This document shows positions 1 to 7,444 of a DNA stretch of 64,000 nt, one piece after another. Below the pieces are notes generated by a model. It saw only the letters and a program-made list of their open reading frames with translations. It was not told the DNA's origin and did no database searches. This DNA comes from Bacillota bacterium (GTDB lineage Bacteria; Bacillota; Clostridia; Lachnospirales; Lachnospiraceae): NCBI GenBank assembly GCA_023387655.1, contig JAEWHR010000072.1, positions 13,290-77,289 of the forward strand, read 5' to 3'. A program made the translations under genes and the position numbers. How positions within the stretch are numbered: position 1 is the first letter of the stretch; every line of letters starts with the position of its first letter.

Positions 1-756
1 TTCGCTAGCTTCTCCATTAAACAAAGATTCATAGCGTTTTCTATATTTGTCCATACTATAGCGAAGATACTTTCCAAGATGACGAATGTCTACTGACTGT
101 CCACCATACTGGCTACTTGCTACAGCAGAAATAATCTGTGTCATAACGGTACATGCAACTTGAAAACTCTTTGGAGTCTCAATCAGTTTTGCATTCATTA
201 CTGTACCATTTTCAAGCATATCCTTAATATTAATCAAACAACAGTTAAAAATAGATTGAAGGAAATAGTCTGCATCATGAAAATGTAGGATTCCTTCCTC
301 ATGAGCTTTCGAAATTTTTTCTGGTAATAACAAACGTTTTGTTAAATCCTTCGATACCTCACCGGCAATTAAATCACGTTGTGTGGATGCAATTACTGCA
401 TTTTTATTGGAGTTTTCCTCCATAACATCTTCATTACTATGTCGAATCAAGCTCATGATCGATTCATCTGTGGTATTCGCTTTTCGAACTAACTCTCTAC
501 GAAAACGATAGATAATATAAGTTTTAGCCAAAACAAACTTACGCTCTGCCATTAACTTCTGTTCAATGATATCTTGAATTTCCTCTACATACATCGTATC
601 TTTCTTAAGCTTCTCAATTCCTACAACAATTGATTCAATTTTATCCTCGGTAACCTTTTCTTTATGATCTACCTCATCATTTGCTTTACGAATTGCAACT
701 AATATCTTATTTCTGTCATAATCCGTTACCCTACCATCACGCTTAACTACCTTCAT
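1..756 (-). CDS. nrdD: Anaerobic ribonucleoside-triphosphate reductase, N-terminal part (window-edge partial)
   Basis: The class III ribonucleotide reductase makes dNTPs anaerobically with a glycyl radical. Only the first 252 codons are inside the window and the reading frame runs off the left edge. The protein begins MKVVKRDGRV, typical of an ATP-cone allosteric domain (roughly residues 1-90), followed by the start of the catalytic region with motifs such as HEEGILHFHDADYF. The start ATG at 754-756 has AAGGA a few bases upstream. The C-terminal glycyl-radical site cannot be seen. Family assignment comes from recognised sequence; the activase gene nrdG would be expected beyond the left edge. 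Confidence 0.93.
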   Translation of the reverse strand, partial: MKVVKRDGRVTDYDRNKILVAIRKANDEVDHKEKVTEDKIESIVVGIEKLKKDTMYVEEIQDIIEQKLMAERKFVLAKTYIIYRFRRELVRKANTTDESIMSLIRHSNEDVMEENSNKNAVIASTQRDLIAGEVSKDLTKRLLLPEKISKAHEEGILHFHDADYFLQSIFNCCLINIKDMLENGTVMNAKLIETPKSFQVACTVMTQIISAVASSQYGGQSVDIRHLGKYLRYSMDKYRKRYESLFNGEASE

Positions 757-1085
757 ATAACCTATCCTTTCTTGCTTCTAAATTTTTGTCTTTGGTATGT
801 CCCCAAAATGATTGCCCCTTACTTCCATACGATATAGACATGGTAGTAAGAGGCGAATATAATTAAATTATGCTTGTTTCCAAGTAAAGGCAAAGAAATT
901 GTTAACTTTGACCATATTTTTTTTATTGCATACTATTAGTATAGCATAGTCAAAAGGATAAGTCTACTACATATTGTTTCTTTTTCACCTTCCAATTACT
1001 AGATATAGTGGTTTTAATTTTCTTTCTATTCTGAATTATTCCTATGTTACGGATAGTTTTCAGTATTTAAGTTACTTAAGTCCTA
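757..1085. other. Intergenic region upstream of nrdD
   Basis: No gene is seen. An imperfect inverted repeat at 814-854 (13-14 bp arms, two mismatches) would form a hairpin in the nrdD leader. On the minus strand TGCTATACT (938-946) resembles an extended -10 box, and TTGACT lies nearby but with poor spacing. I do not see a clear NrdR box pair. No good terminator follows the polyamine operon's last gene, which ends at 1086. Confidence 0.4.
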
Positions 1086-2225
1086 TTATGATAACCTCAT
1101 TTTAAAGTCATTATAGCCAAATTGTTTGACAATTACGACTCCTTCTTTTTCTGTATGCGCAATAATGGAAGGAAGATTAATTCCATTAAACATATTATTT
1201 TTTACCATACTATAATGGGACATATCACAGAGGACTAAAATATCTCCCTCATTTAATGGTTCATCAAAAGAATATTCTCCCACTACATCACCCGCTAAAC
1301 AAGTAGTTGCTCCAAGGATATAAGTATAAGCTTTTTCTCCTGCTTTACCAGCTCCAATTATTTCGGGACGATAGGGCATTTCAAGAACATCAGGCATATG
1401 ACAAGCTGCAGAAGTATCTAAGATAGCACATTCTCCATTTGCTCCACAAATATCTAATACCTTTGTTACTAAATATCCCGTGTTTAAGCCAATAGCTTCC
1501 CCAGGTTCCAAATATACTTCTACATTATAGTTTTCTTTAATATGAAGAATTGCAGAAATTAACGCCTCCACATCATAATCTTCTCTTGTGATATGATGCC
1601 CTCCTCCAAAATTTATCCACTTCATTTTTTTTAATAAGAAGCCAAACTTTTCTTCTACTATTTTTAAGGTTCTTACTAAAACATCCGAATTTTGCTCACA
1701 CATCGTATGAAAATGCAAGCCCTCTAATCCTTCTAAATCTTCTTCTCTCATATTATCGAGGGTAGTTCCTAATCTTGAGCCTTTCGCACATGGATTATAT
1801 AATTCTACCTCAATTTCTGAGTATTGCGGATTTATTCGTAATCCACAACTTATTTTCTTGCCTGATTTTTTTATTACTTCCTTATATTTAAGCCATTGTT
1901 TTGGTGTATTAAATACCATATGATCACACAGCGAGATGATTTCCTCCATTTCAGATTCCTGATAAGCTGGGTTAAAGATATGTACTTCTCCTCCCATCTC
2001 TTCTTTTCCAAGCTTTGCTTCAAATAAGGAACTTGCTGTAGTTCCTGTTAAATAAGAACCTATTAACGGATAATAATAGAACATAGAAAACGCTTTCTGA
2101 GCCAACAGTATCTTACAACCAGTTCGTTCCATAATTCTTTTTAATAAGGACAGGTTTCGTTTCAATAACCGCTCCTCAACAACATAGGAGGGAGTTGGTA
2201 TCTCTTTGAAATCAATTTCTAACAT
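1086..2225 (-). CDS. nspC: Carboxynorspermidine/carboxyspermidine decarboxylase (NspC family)
   Basis: A PLP-dependent fold III decarboxylase that removes CO2 from carboxynorspermidine or carboxyspermidine to give norspermidine or spermidine. The 379-aa length is normal for NspC. The PLP lysine is likely K44 in LLAQKAFSMF; the glycine loop is NFGGGHH, a phosphate-binding segment is LEPGEAIG, and DTSAACHMPD carries the conserved Cys region near the active site. The ATG follows GAGGTGA. It is the last gene of the minus-strand polyamine run, 108 bases after its partner dehydrogenase gene. Substrate (spermidine or norspermidine series, or an agmatine derivative) cannot be decided from sequence. 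Confidence 0.9.
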   Translation of the reverse strand: MLEIDFKEIPTPSYVVEERLLKRNLSLLKRIMERTGCKILLAQKAFSMFYYYPLIGSYLTGTTASSLFEAKLGKEEMGGEVHIFNPAYQESEMEEIISLCDHMVFNTPKQWLKYKEVIKKSGKKISCGLRINPQYSEIEVELYNPCAKGSRLGTTLDNMREEDLEGLEGLHFHTMCEQNSDVLVRTLKIVEEKFGFLLKKMKWINFGGGHHITREDYDVEALISAILHIKENYNVEVYLEPGEAIGLNTGYLVTKVLDICGANGECAILDTSAACHMPDVLEMPYRPEIIGAGKAGEKAYTYILGATTCLAGDVVGEYSFDEPLNEGDILVLCDMSHYSMVKNNMFNGINLPSIIAHTEKEGVVIVKQFGYNDFKMRLS

Positions 2226-2241
2226 AAATCACCTCAATTCT

Positions 2242-2325
2242 GCACACGCCTAAATGCACATATAAATATACGTGTGCTTTTTACTTTACTATAAGGCTGT
2301 TGCAATTACGAATCATGCAACAACC
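2242..2325 (-). other. Two hairpins between the dehydrogenase and decarboxylase genes
   Basis: On the minus strand the gap holds two inverted repeats: 2295-2325 (10-bp arms GGTTGTTGCA/TGCAACAGCC, one mismatch) and 2242-2277 (7-bp GC-rich arms GCACACG/CGTGTGC). Neither is followed by a long T-run, so they look more like mRNA processing or stability structures than terminators. This is inference from folding by eye. Confidence 0.4.
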
Positions 2326-2333
2326 CAACTTCC

Positions 2334-3533
2334 TTAATCTACTAATACAGGATTAAAATCTTCTTTCCAAGGGAGTCCAAATCGATTTAATTCCTCCATA
2401 AAAGGATCCGGGTTAAACTCCTCTACATTAAATACCCCCGGTTTCTTCCACTTTCCTGTTAGTACCATCGCTGCACCAATCATCGCAGGAACTCCTGTGG
2501 TATAAGAAATTGCCTGAGAGCCAACCTCACGGTAGCATTCCTGATGGTCACATACATTATATACGTAATAAGTAACTTCTTTTCCATCCTTTACACCCTT
2601 AAAAATACAACCAATATTGGTTTTCCCCACCGTACGTGGTCCAAGCGTCGCAGGATCAGGCAATACAGCCTTTAAAAACTGAAGTGGTACGATTTGCTTG
2701 CCTTCAAACTCGATTGGTTCAATCGAAGTCATACCAACATTTTCTAGGCACTTAAGATGTCTTAAATAACTCTCACCAAACGTCATAAAGAATCGGATAC
2801 GCTTAATCCCTTTGATATTAATTGCCAAAGATTCTAACTCCTCATGATGAAGAAGATACATATCTTTTTGTCCAACTTCATGGAAGTCATACACCCTCTT
2901 AATCTCCATTGGTTCCGTCTCAACCCACTTACCATTCTCCCAATAGCTTCCTTTTGCAGAAACTTCTCGGATATTAATCTCCGGATTAAAGTTCGTAGCA
3001 AATGGATAACCATGATCACCACCGTTACAGTCTAAGATATCGATCTCATGGATTTCATCAAAATAATGCTTCATTGCATAGGCAGAGAAGACACCTGTGA
3101 CACCTGGGTCAAAACCACATCCAAGGACTGCTGTAATTCCAGCTTTTTCAAAACGTTTCCGATAGTCCCACTGCCACTTATACTCAAATTTTGCTGTGTC
3201 CAAAGGTTCATAATTAGCTGTATCAAGATAATCAGTCTTCGTCTCAAGACAGGCATCCATAATAGTTAAATCCTGATATGGAAGTGCAACATTGATTACA
3301 ATATCCGGCTTGTACTCCTTAATTAATGCCACAAGCTCAGGTACGTTATCTGCATCTACCTGTGCAGTCGTAATCTTTGTTTTTCCACCATCAAGTTTTT
3401 CTTTTAGGGCATCACATTTTGATTTTGTTCTACTTGCTATACAGATATCTGTAAACACATCAGAATTTTGACAACACTTGTGTACTACAACACTTGCTAC
3501 GCCTCCGGCGCCGATAATTAATGCTCTACTCAT
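2334..3533 (-). CDS. Saccharopine dehydrogenase-family carboxy(nor)spermidine dehydrogenase
   Basis: A saccharopine-dehydrogenase-like oxidoreductase. In this pairing it is expected to condense aspartate semialdehyde with a diamine (putrescine, diaminopropane or agmatine) and reduce the imine with NAD(P)H, giving the carboxy-intermediate used by the decarboxylase encoded next. The N-terminus RALIIGAGGVASVV is a Rossmann dinucleotide site, and AVLGCGFDPGVTG is characteristic of the family. Length (399 aa) is typical. ATG follows AGAGGAGATC. It lies 221 bases after speB and before nspC. Which amine it accepts is not visible. Confidence 0.87.
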   Translation of the reverse strand: MSRALIIGAGGVASVVVHKCCQNSDVFTDICIASRTKSKCDALKEKLDGGKTKITTAQVDADNVPELVALIKEYKPDIVINVALPYQDLTIMDACLETKTDYLDTANYEPLDTAKFEYKWQWDYRKRFEKAGITAVLGCGFDPGVTGVFSAYAMKHYFDEIHEIDILDCNGGDHGYPFATNFNPEINIREVSAKGSYWENGKWVETEPMEIKRVYDFHEVGQKDMYLLHHEELESLAINIKGIKRIRFFMTFGESYLRHLKCLENVGMTSIEPIEFEGKQIVPLQFLKAVLPDPATLGPRTVGKTNIGCIFKGVKDGKEVTYYVYNVCDHQECYREVGSQAISYTTGVPAMIGAAMVLTGKWKKPGVFNVEEFNPDPFMEELNRFGLPWKEDFNPVLVD

Positions 3534-3579
3534 AATGATCTCCTCTATCTTTCCAATCCTGGTGATTTCATTTATACTA

Positions 3580-3690
3580 ACGTATCTTTTTCCTTACTTA
3601 TCTATCTTACTTATCTATCTTACTTTTCTTTTTCTTTATCTTTTTTCTTTATCTTTTTCCGTCTCATTCTATCTTCTTCTCTTTCACTAT
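3580..3690. repeat. Polypyrimidine/polypurine tract with short repeats
   Basis: About 110 bases are almost pure pyrimidine on the plus strand (purine on the transcribed sense strand), including repeats of CTTACTTATCTAT and CTTTTTCTTTATCTTTTT. The tract sits in the 221-bp gap between speB and the dehydrogenase gene. The open reading frame across it (3478-3723, plus) is low-complexity and not credible. Confidence 0.6.
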
Positions 3691-3754
3691 CACCACTGCA
3701 TTCTATATCTAAAACAGCTGTAGTAATGCCTTAAATAAGAACTATTAAATAAAT

Positions 3755-4609
3755 TTACTTTATTAACATAAGCATCATCTCACGAAGTAGCTTACACGCC
3801 AAAGCTGTGGAAGCTCCGCTTTGGTCATATACTGGAGAAAGCTCATTCATATCAGCAGCCACCACCTGTAATCTTGAAACTTTTCGTAAAGCATCAAATA
3901 ACTGAAGGAAGGTAACGCCACCAGCCTCTGGTGTACCTGTTCCTGGAAATACTGAGGGATCAAGTACATCCAAATCAACCGTAAGATAAACCGGAACTTG
4001 CTTTCTTTCCAATTCATCAACCACGAAGTCCAAGGTCTGAAAATCAAATCTACATGTAGTTACATGTTCTTTTCCAAATAAAAACTCATCTCTGTCTCCG
4101 CTTCGGATACCAAACTGATAAATCTTTTTATCCCCCACCAACTCATGGCATCTTCTCATAACCGTTGCATGGGATAGTTTTACTCCAAGATAATCCTCTC
4201 TTAAGTCCGCATGTGCATCAAAGTGTATGATATGGACATTTGGATACTGTTTAACAACTGCACGCATAGCTCCTAAAGTAACCAGATGCTCTCCGCCAAT
4301 CATGAGAGGAAACTTACCATCCTTTAGAATATTACCAGTGAATTCTTCAATGATGGCGAGCGGCCCTACCGGATCACCAAATGGTAGCTCTAAATCTCCC
4401 CCATCAAAAATCTGAAAATCCGTCAAATCTTTCTCCTGATATGGACTAAAGGTTTCAATTCCATAACTCTCATTTCGAATTGCAGCACTAGCAAATCTTG
4501 TACCTGGACGGTAGGAGGTGGTTCCATCGTATGGAGCTCCAAATAATACCATCTCACTGTCCTCATAATGTGCCTCGCACCCTATAAAAGTATGAAGATT
4601 TCTATTCAT
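3755..4609 (-). CDS. speB: Agmatinase / ureohydrolase
   Basis: A ureohydrolase-fold enzyme expected to hydrolyse agmatine to putrescine and urea, or aminopropylagmatine to spermidine and urea. The binuclear Mn motifs are present: GGEHLVTLG, HFDAHADLRED, and the DLDVLDPSVFPGTGTPEAGG block, followed by DMNELSP. Length 284 aa is usual. The start overlaps the end of speE by 8 bases, so translation is probably coupled; a GGGGG ribosome site sits in the speE 3' end. In the same operon as a decarboxylase that can make agmatine, a guanidino substrate is the best inference. Confidence 0.9.
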   Translation of the reverse strand: MNRNLHTFIGCEAHYEDSEMVLFGAPYDGTTSYRPGTRFASAAIRNESYGIETFSPYQEKDLTDFQIFDGGDLELPFGDPVGPLAIIEEFTGNILKDGKFPLMIGGEHLVTLGAMRAVVKQYPNVHIIHFDAHADLREDYLGVKLSHATVMRRCHELVGDKKIYQFGIRSGDRDEFLFGKEHVTTCRFDFQTLDFVVDELERKQVPVYLTVDLDVLDPSVFPGTGTPEAGGVTFLQLFDALRKVSRLQVVAADMNELSPVYDQSGASTALACKLLREMMLMLIK

Positions 4610-5453
4610 TGCCCCCTAACAACTCCTTTACGTAATTTGGAAGATAAAAACAGCCTTTATGTAAATCTGTATTATAATATCTAACCTGTAACTTTAAATC
4701 ATTCCATTTGCTTTCTTTTAAGTCTTTAATTGGGTCATATTGCTTCGATGCAAATCCAAACAACCAGTGTCCCGATGGATAAGAAGGGATATGACATTGA
4801 TACACTGTACTTAATGGAAATACAGAAGTAATATGACGGTGTGCTTTTTGTACACTTCCAGAATGCTCATTGTAGAACGGACTCTCATGCTGATTGATTA
4901 AGATTCCATCACTATGGAGCGCCTTGTAGCAATTTCCATAAAATTCTCTTGTAAATAAACCTTCTGCAGGTCCGAATGGGTCAGCGCAGTCTACAATAAT
5001 CAAATCGTATTCATCTTGTTTTCCACGGACAAATCGAAGACCCTCTTCAAAATGCATCGATACTCTGTTATCATTCAGCTTGCAAGCTGTAAAAGGCATA
5101 TATTCTCTGCATACCTGTACAATTTCTTTATCAACTTCCACCATGTCGATATGCTCAATTGTATCGTATTTTGTAAGTTCTCTAATTGTTCCACCATCCC
5201 CAGCTCCAATTACAAGTACATTTCGGACATTGGGATGAACAGCCATAGGAACGTGCGTTATCATCTCATGATAGATAAACTCATCTTTTTCCGTAATCAT
5301 TAACTCCCCATCTAATACAAGCACACGGCCATATTCGTAAGTTTCAATGATATCGATTCTCTGAAATTCACTTTCTACGCTAACTAGTTGCTCCTTGATT
5401 TTCATGGAAAAGCGTACGTCTTTTGTGTGTTGATCTGTATACCAAAGTTCCAT
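4602..5453 (-). CDS. speE: Spermidine synthase-like aminopropyltransferase
   Basis: A class I methyltransferase-fold aminopropyltransferase that transfers aminopropyl from decarboxylated AdoMet to a diamine. The nucleotide-binding GAGDGGTIREL motif and the active-site DCADPFGPAEGLFT motif are intact, as is the YHEM region, and the 283-aa length is typical. Start ATG overlaps the speA stop by one base (TAATG), and a GAGG lies in the speA end. There is no AdoMet decarboxylase gene in the window, so its co-substrate source is unknown. It could alternatively act on agmatine. Family call is firm; substrate is inference. Confidence 0.9.
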   Translation of the reverse strand: MELWYTDQHTKDVRFSMKIKEQLVSVESEFQRIDIIETYEYGRVLVLDGELMITEKDEFIYHEMITHVPMAVHPNVRNVLVIGAGDGGTIRELTKYDTIEHIDMVEVDKEIVQVCREYMPFTACKLNDNRVSMHFEEGLRFVRGKQDEYDLIIVDCADPFGPAEGLFTREFYGNCYKALHSDGILINQHESPFYNEHSGSVQKAHRHITSVFPLSTVYQCHIPSYPSGHWLFGFASKQYDPIKDLKESKWNDLKLQVRYYNTDLHKGCFYLPNYVKELLGGNE

Positions 5454-6916
5454 TACTCTACCTCAACAATATTGATATTTTCAATCTTCATATCCTGCGT
5501 ACCAGTCATGAAGCAACCTTTTTCCTTCGCATATGCGATATGATTTAAGATATCTTCTGTAATGCGTTCTCCCGGAGCAAGAATTGGTATTCCTGGTGGA
5601 TAGCACATAACAAATTCTCCACAAATGTGTCCTTTACTCTGATAAATAGGCATCGAACGCTTTTTGCTATAAAAAGCTTCTTGTGGTCCCATCACAATTT
5701 GAGGATTTATATATTCATGATCAAACATTCCTGCCTTATCCTTCTCATGAAGTCTCTTTATCTCTGAAAGTGCAGAAATCAATCGCTCTATCTCAAGGTT
5801 TCGATCCCCTGAGGATATAACCGCTAAAATATTACCAATATCACCGAACTCAATCTGAATTCCGTAATCATCTCTTAGCAAATCATAGACCTCAATTCCT
5901 GCTAATCCGATATTTCGTGTGTGTATCGAAAGCTTTGTTGTATCAAAGGAATATACCGTGTCCCCGTTAATAAGCTCTTCACCAAAGGCATAATAGCCTC
6001 CAAGTTTATTAATTTCATCTCTTGCATAAGTAGCAAAATCAATTGTTTTATCAAACATGCTCTTACCGTTTAAACTAAGATTCTTTCTTGCGATATCAAG
6101 AGAAGAAAGCAGTAGGTAAGAAGCACTTGTTGTCTGTGTTAAGTTAATTACCTGACGCACATAGTCAGCATTTACCGAATTTCTTGTTAACAAAATAGAA
6201 CTCTGTGTTAAAGAACCTCCTGTTTTATGCATGCTAACTGCTGACATATCAGCACCTGCTTCCATGGCAGAAAGCGGTAGTGAATCATGGAAATAAAAAT
6301 GTGTTCCGTGAGCTTCATCAGCTAACACAAGCATGCCATGCTGATGTGCAATTTTAACAATTTCTCTTAAATTCGAGCAAATCCCATAATAGGTTGGATT
6401 ATTTACAAGAACCGCTTTTGCATCTGGGTTTTCTAAGATTGCTCTCTTTACATCATCAACCGACATACCTAGAGGAATTCCAAGTTCTTTGTTCGTTCCA
6501 GGATTAATGTAAACCGGTATTGCACCACAAACAACTAGAGCATTAATTGCACTTCGATGTACGTTTCTTGGCATAATAACCTTATCCCCGCTTTTACACA
6601 CAGCCATAATCATGGCTTGAACTGCCTGTGTGGTACCGTTTACAATAAAAAATGCTTCTTCCGCCCCAAATGCTTTTGCGGCTAGTTCTTGTGCCTCTTT
6701 TATGACAGAAACCGGATGACAAAGATTGTCTAATGGTTTCATGGAATTCATATCAAGACTTAATGTTGTATCTCCCAAAAAATGTTTTAACTCTTTATTT
6801 CCACGTCCCCCTTTATGGCCAGGTACATCAAAATGCGCCAAACGATTCAGTCTTTGTTCTTCCAAAGCTTTGTGGATTGGGGTATCCTCTTGAGTTAATG
6901 TCTTCATACTTCTCAT
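5453..6916 (-). CDS. speA: Orn/Lys/Arg decarboxylase (arginine decarboxylase type)
   Basis: A PLP-dependent fold I decarboxylase of the compact Gram-positive type (487 aa, no wing domain). The PLP lysine is K231 in SVSMHKTGGS, and D200 in LVLADEAHGTHF should contact the pyridine nitrogen. The C-terminal small domain contains GRVCGEFVMCYPPGIP-like sequence (here GHICGEFVMCYPPG). It is first in the polyamine operon. AGGAAGG lies just upstream of the ATG at 6914-6916. With an agmatinase-family gene two positions downstream, arginine is the likely substrate, but lysine or ornithine cannot be excluded from sequence. Confidence 0.9.
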   Translation of the reverse strand: MRSMKTLTQEDTPIHKALEEQRLNRLAHFDVPGHKGGRGNKELKHFLGDTTLSLDMNSMKPLDNLCHPVSVIKEAQELAAKAFGAEEAFFIVNGTTQAVQAMIMAVCKSGDKVIMPRNVHRSAINALVVCGAIPVYINPGTNKELGIPLGMSVDDVKRAILENPDAKAVLVNNPTYYGICSNLREIVKIAHQHGMLVLADEAHGTHFYFHDSLPLSAMEAGADMSAVSMHKTGGSLTQSSILLTRNSVNADYVRQVINLTQTTSASYLLLSSLDIARKNLSLNGKSMFDKTIDFATYARDEINKLGGYYAFGEELINGDTVYSFDTTKLSIHTRNIGLAGIEVYDLLRDDYGIQIEFGDIGNILAVISSGDRNLEIERLISALSEIKRLHEKDKAGMFDHEYINPQIVMGPQEAFYSKKRSMPIYQSKGHICGEFVMCYPPGIPILAPGERITEDILNHIAYAKEKGCFMTGTQDMKIENINIVEVE

Positions 6917-6993
6917 ACATCCTTCCTTTTGTCATAACAAGGAACCTCATGAAAACACTATAAATATTTCCATGTTTACCCATGCGTCGATTT

Positions 6994-7022
6994 AGTATAC
7001 ATGATGAATAATATTTTTGCAA
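6994..7022 (-). promoter_or_regulatory. Predicted sigma-A promoter of the polyamine operon
   Basis: On the minus strand TTGCAA (7017-7022) is followed after 17 bases by TATACT (6994-6999). Transcription would start about 70 bases before the speA ATG. Confidence 0.5.
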
Positions 7023-7106
7023 GAGTAATATTAAACTCCATTCTTAGTATTACTGTTACTTTGACCTATGTTTTTTCCATTTTCAAAAAAAGTAGAGGTT
7101 TTACTA

Positions 7107-7124
7107 ACCACTAAATTTAGTGGT
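7107..7124. promoter_or_regulatory. Perfect 18-bp palindrome, operator candidate
   Basis: ACCACTAAATTTAGTGGT is a perfect dyad between the alpha-galactosidase terminator and the speA promoter. On the minus strand TATAGT precedes it directly, so it could overlap a start site of an upstream promoter. The cognate regulator is unknown. Confidence 0.45.
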
Positions 7125-7284
7125 ACTATACTTGATTTTCCTTTTAAAATAAGCTCTTTTCATAATTACTTATAATATTTTTGTATCTTTTAAAAAATTA
7201 TCAAAAAAAATTTTTATATTTTTCCAACACGAACATGAGCAACCACGTTCCGCCAATGATAAAATATCTTTTAAACGTTACAAA

Positions 7285-7334
7285 AAGGAGCTTATGCTCC
7301 ATAGATAATAACTTATCTATCACATAAACTCCTT
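7285..7334 (-). terminator. Predicted terminator of the alpha-galactosidase gene
   Basis: On the minus strand a 12-bp outer stem (AAGGAGTTTATG pairing with CATAAGCTCCTT, one G-U) encloses a second small hairpin and ends in CTCCTTTTTG. It lies about 110 bases after the alpha-galactosidase stop. The remainder of 6917-7444 has no gene. Confidence 0.6.
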
Positions 7335-7444
7335 AATTTAGATATTAATATGATTACCCACTAAATAAATCATCACTACAGAAGATTTTAAAATGCAGAT
7401 TTTTTTCATAATCCATATTAACGTAATAATATTGAATCCTCATC

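Noticed and set aside
2087..2102. GAAAACGCTTTCT, cre-like sequence inside nspC
   Set aside because: Inside a coding region far from any promoter, with a mismatch in the TG core; likely chance.
3478..3723. Plus-strand 81-codon frame antisense to the dehydrogenase start
   Set aside because: Runs through a polypyrimidine tract, composition is Leu/Phe/Ser only, no ribosome site, antisense to a confident gene.
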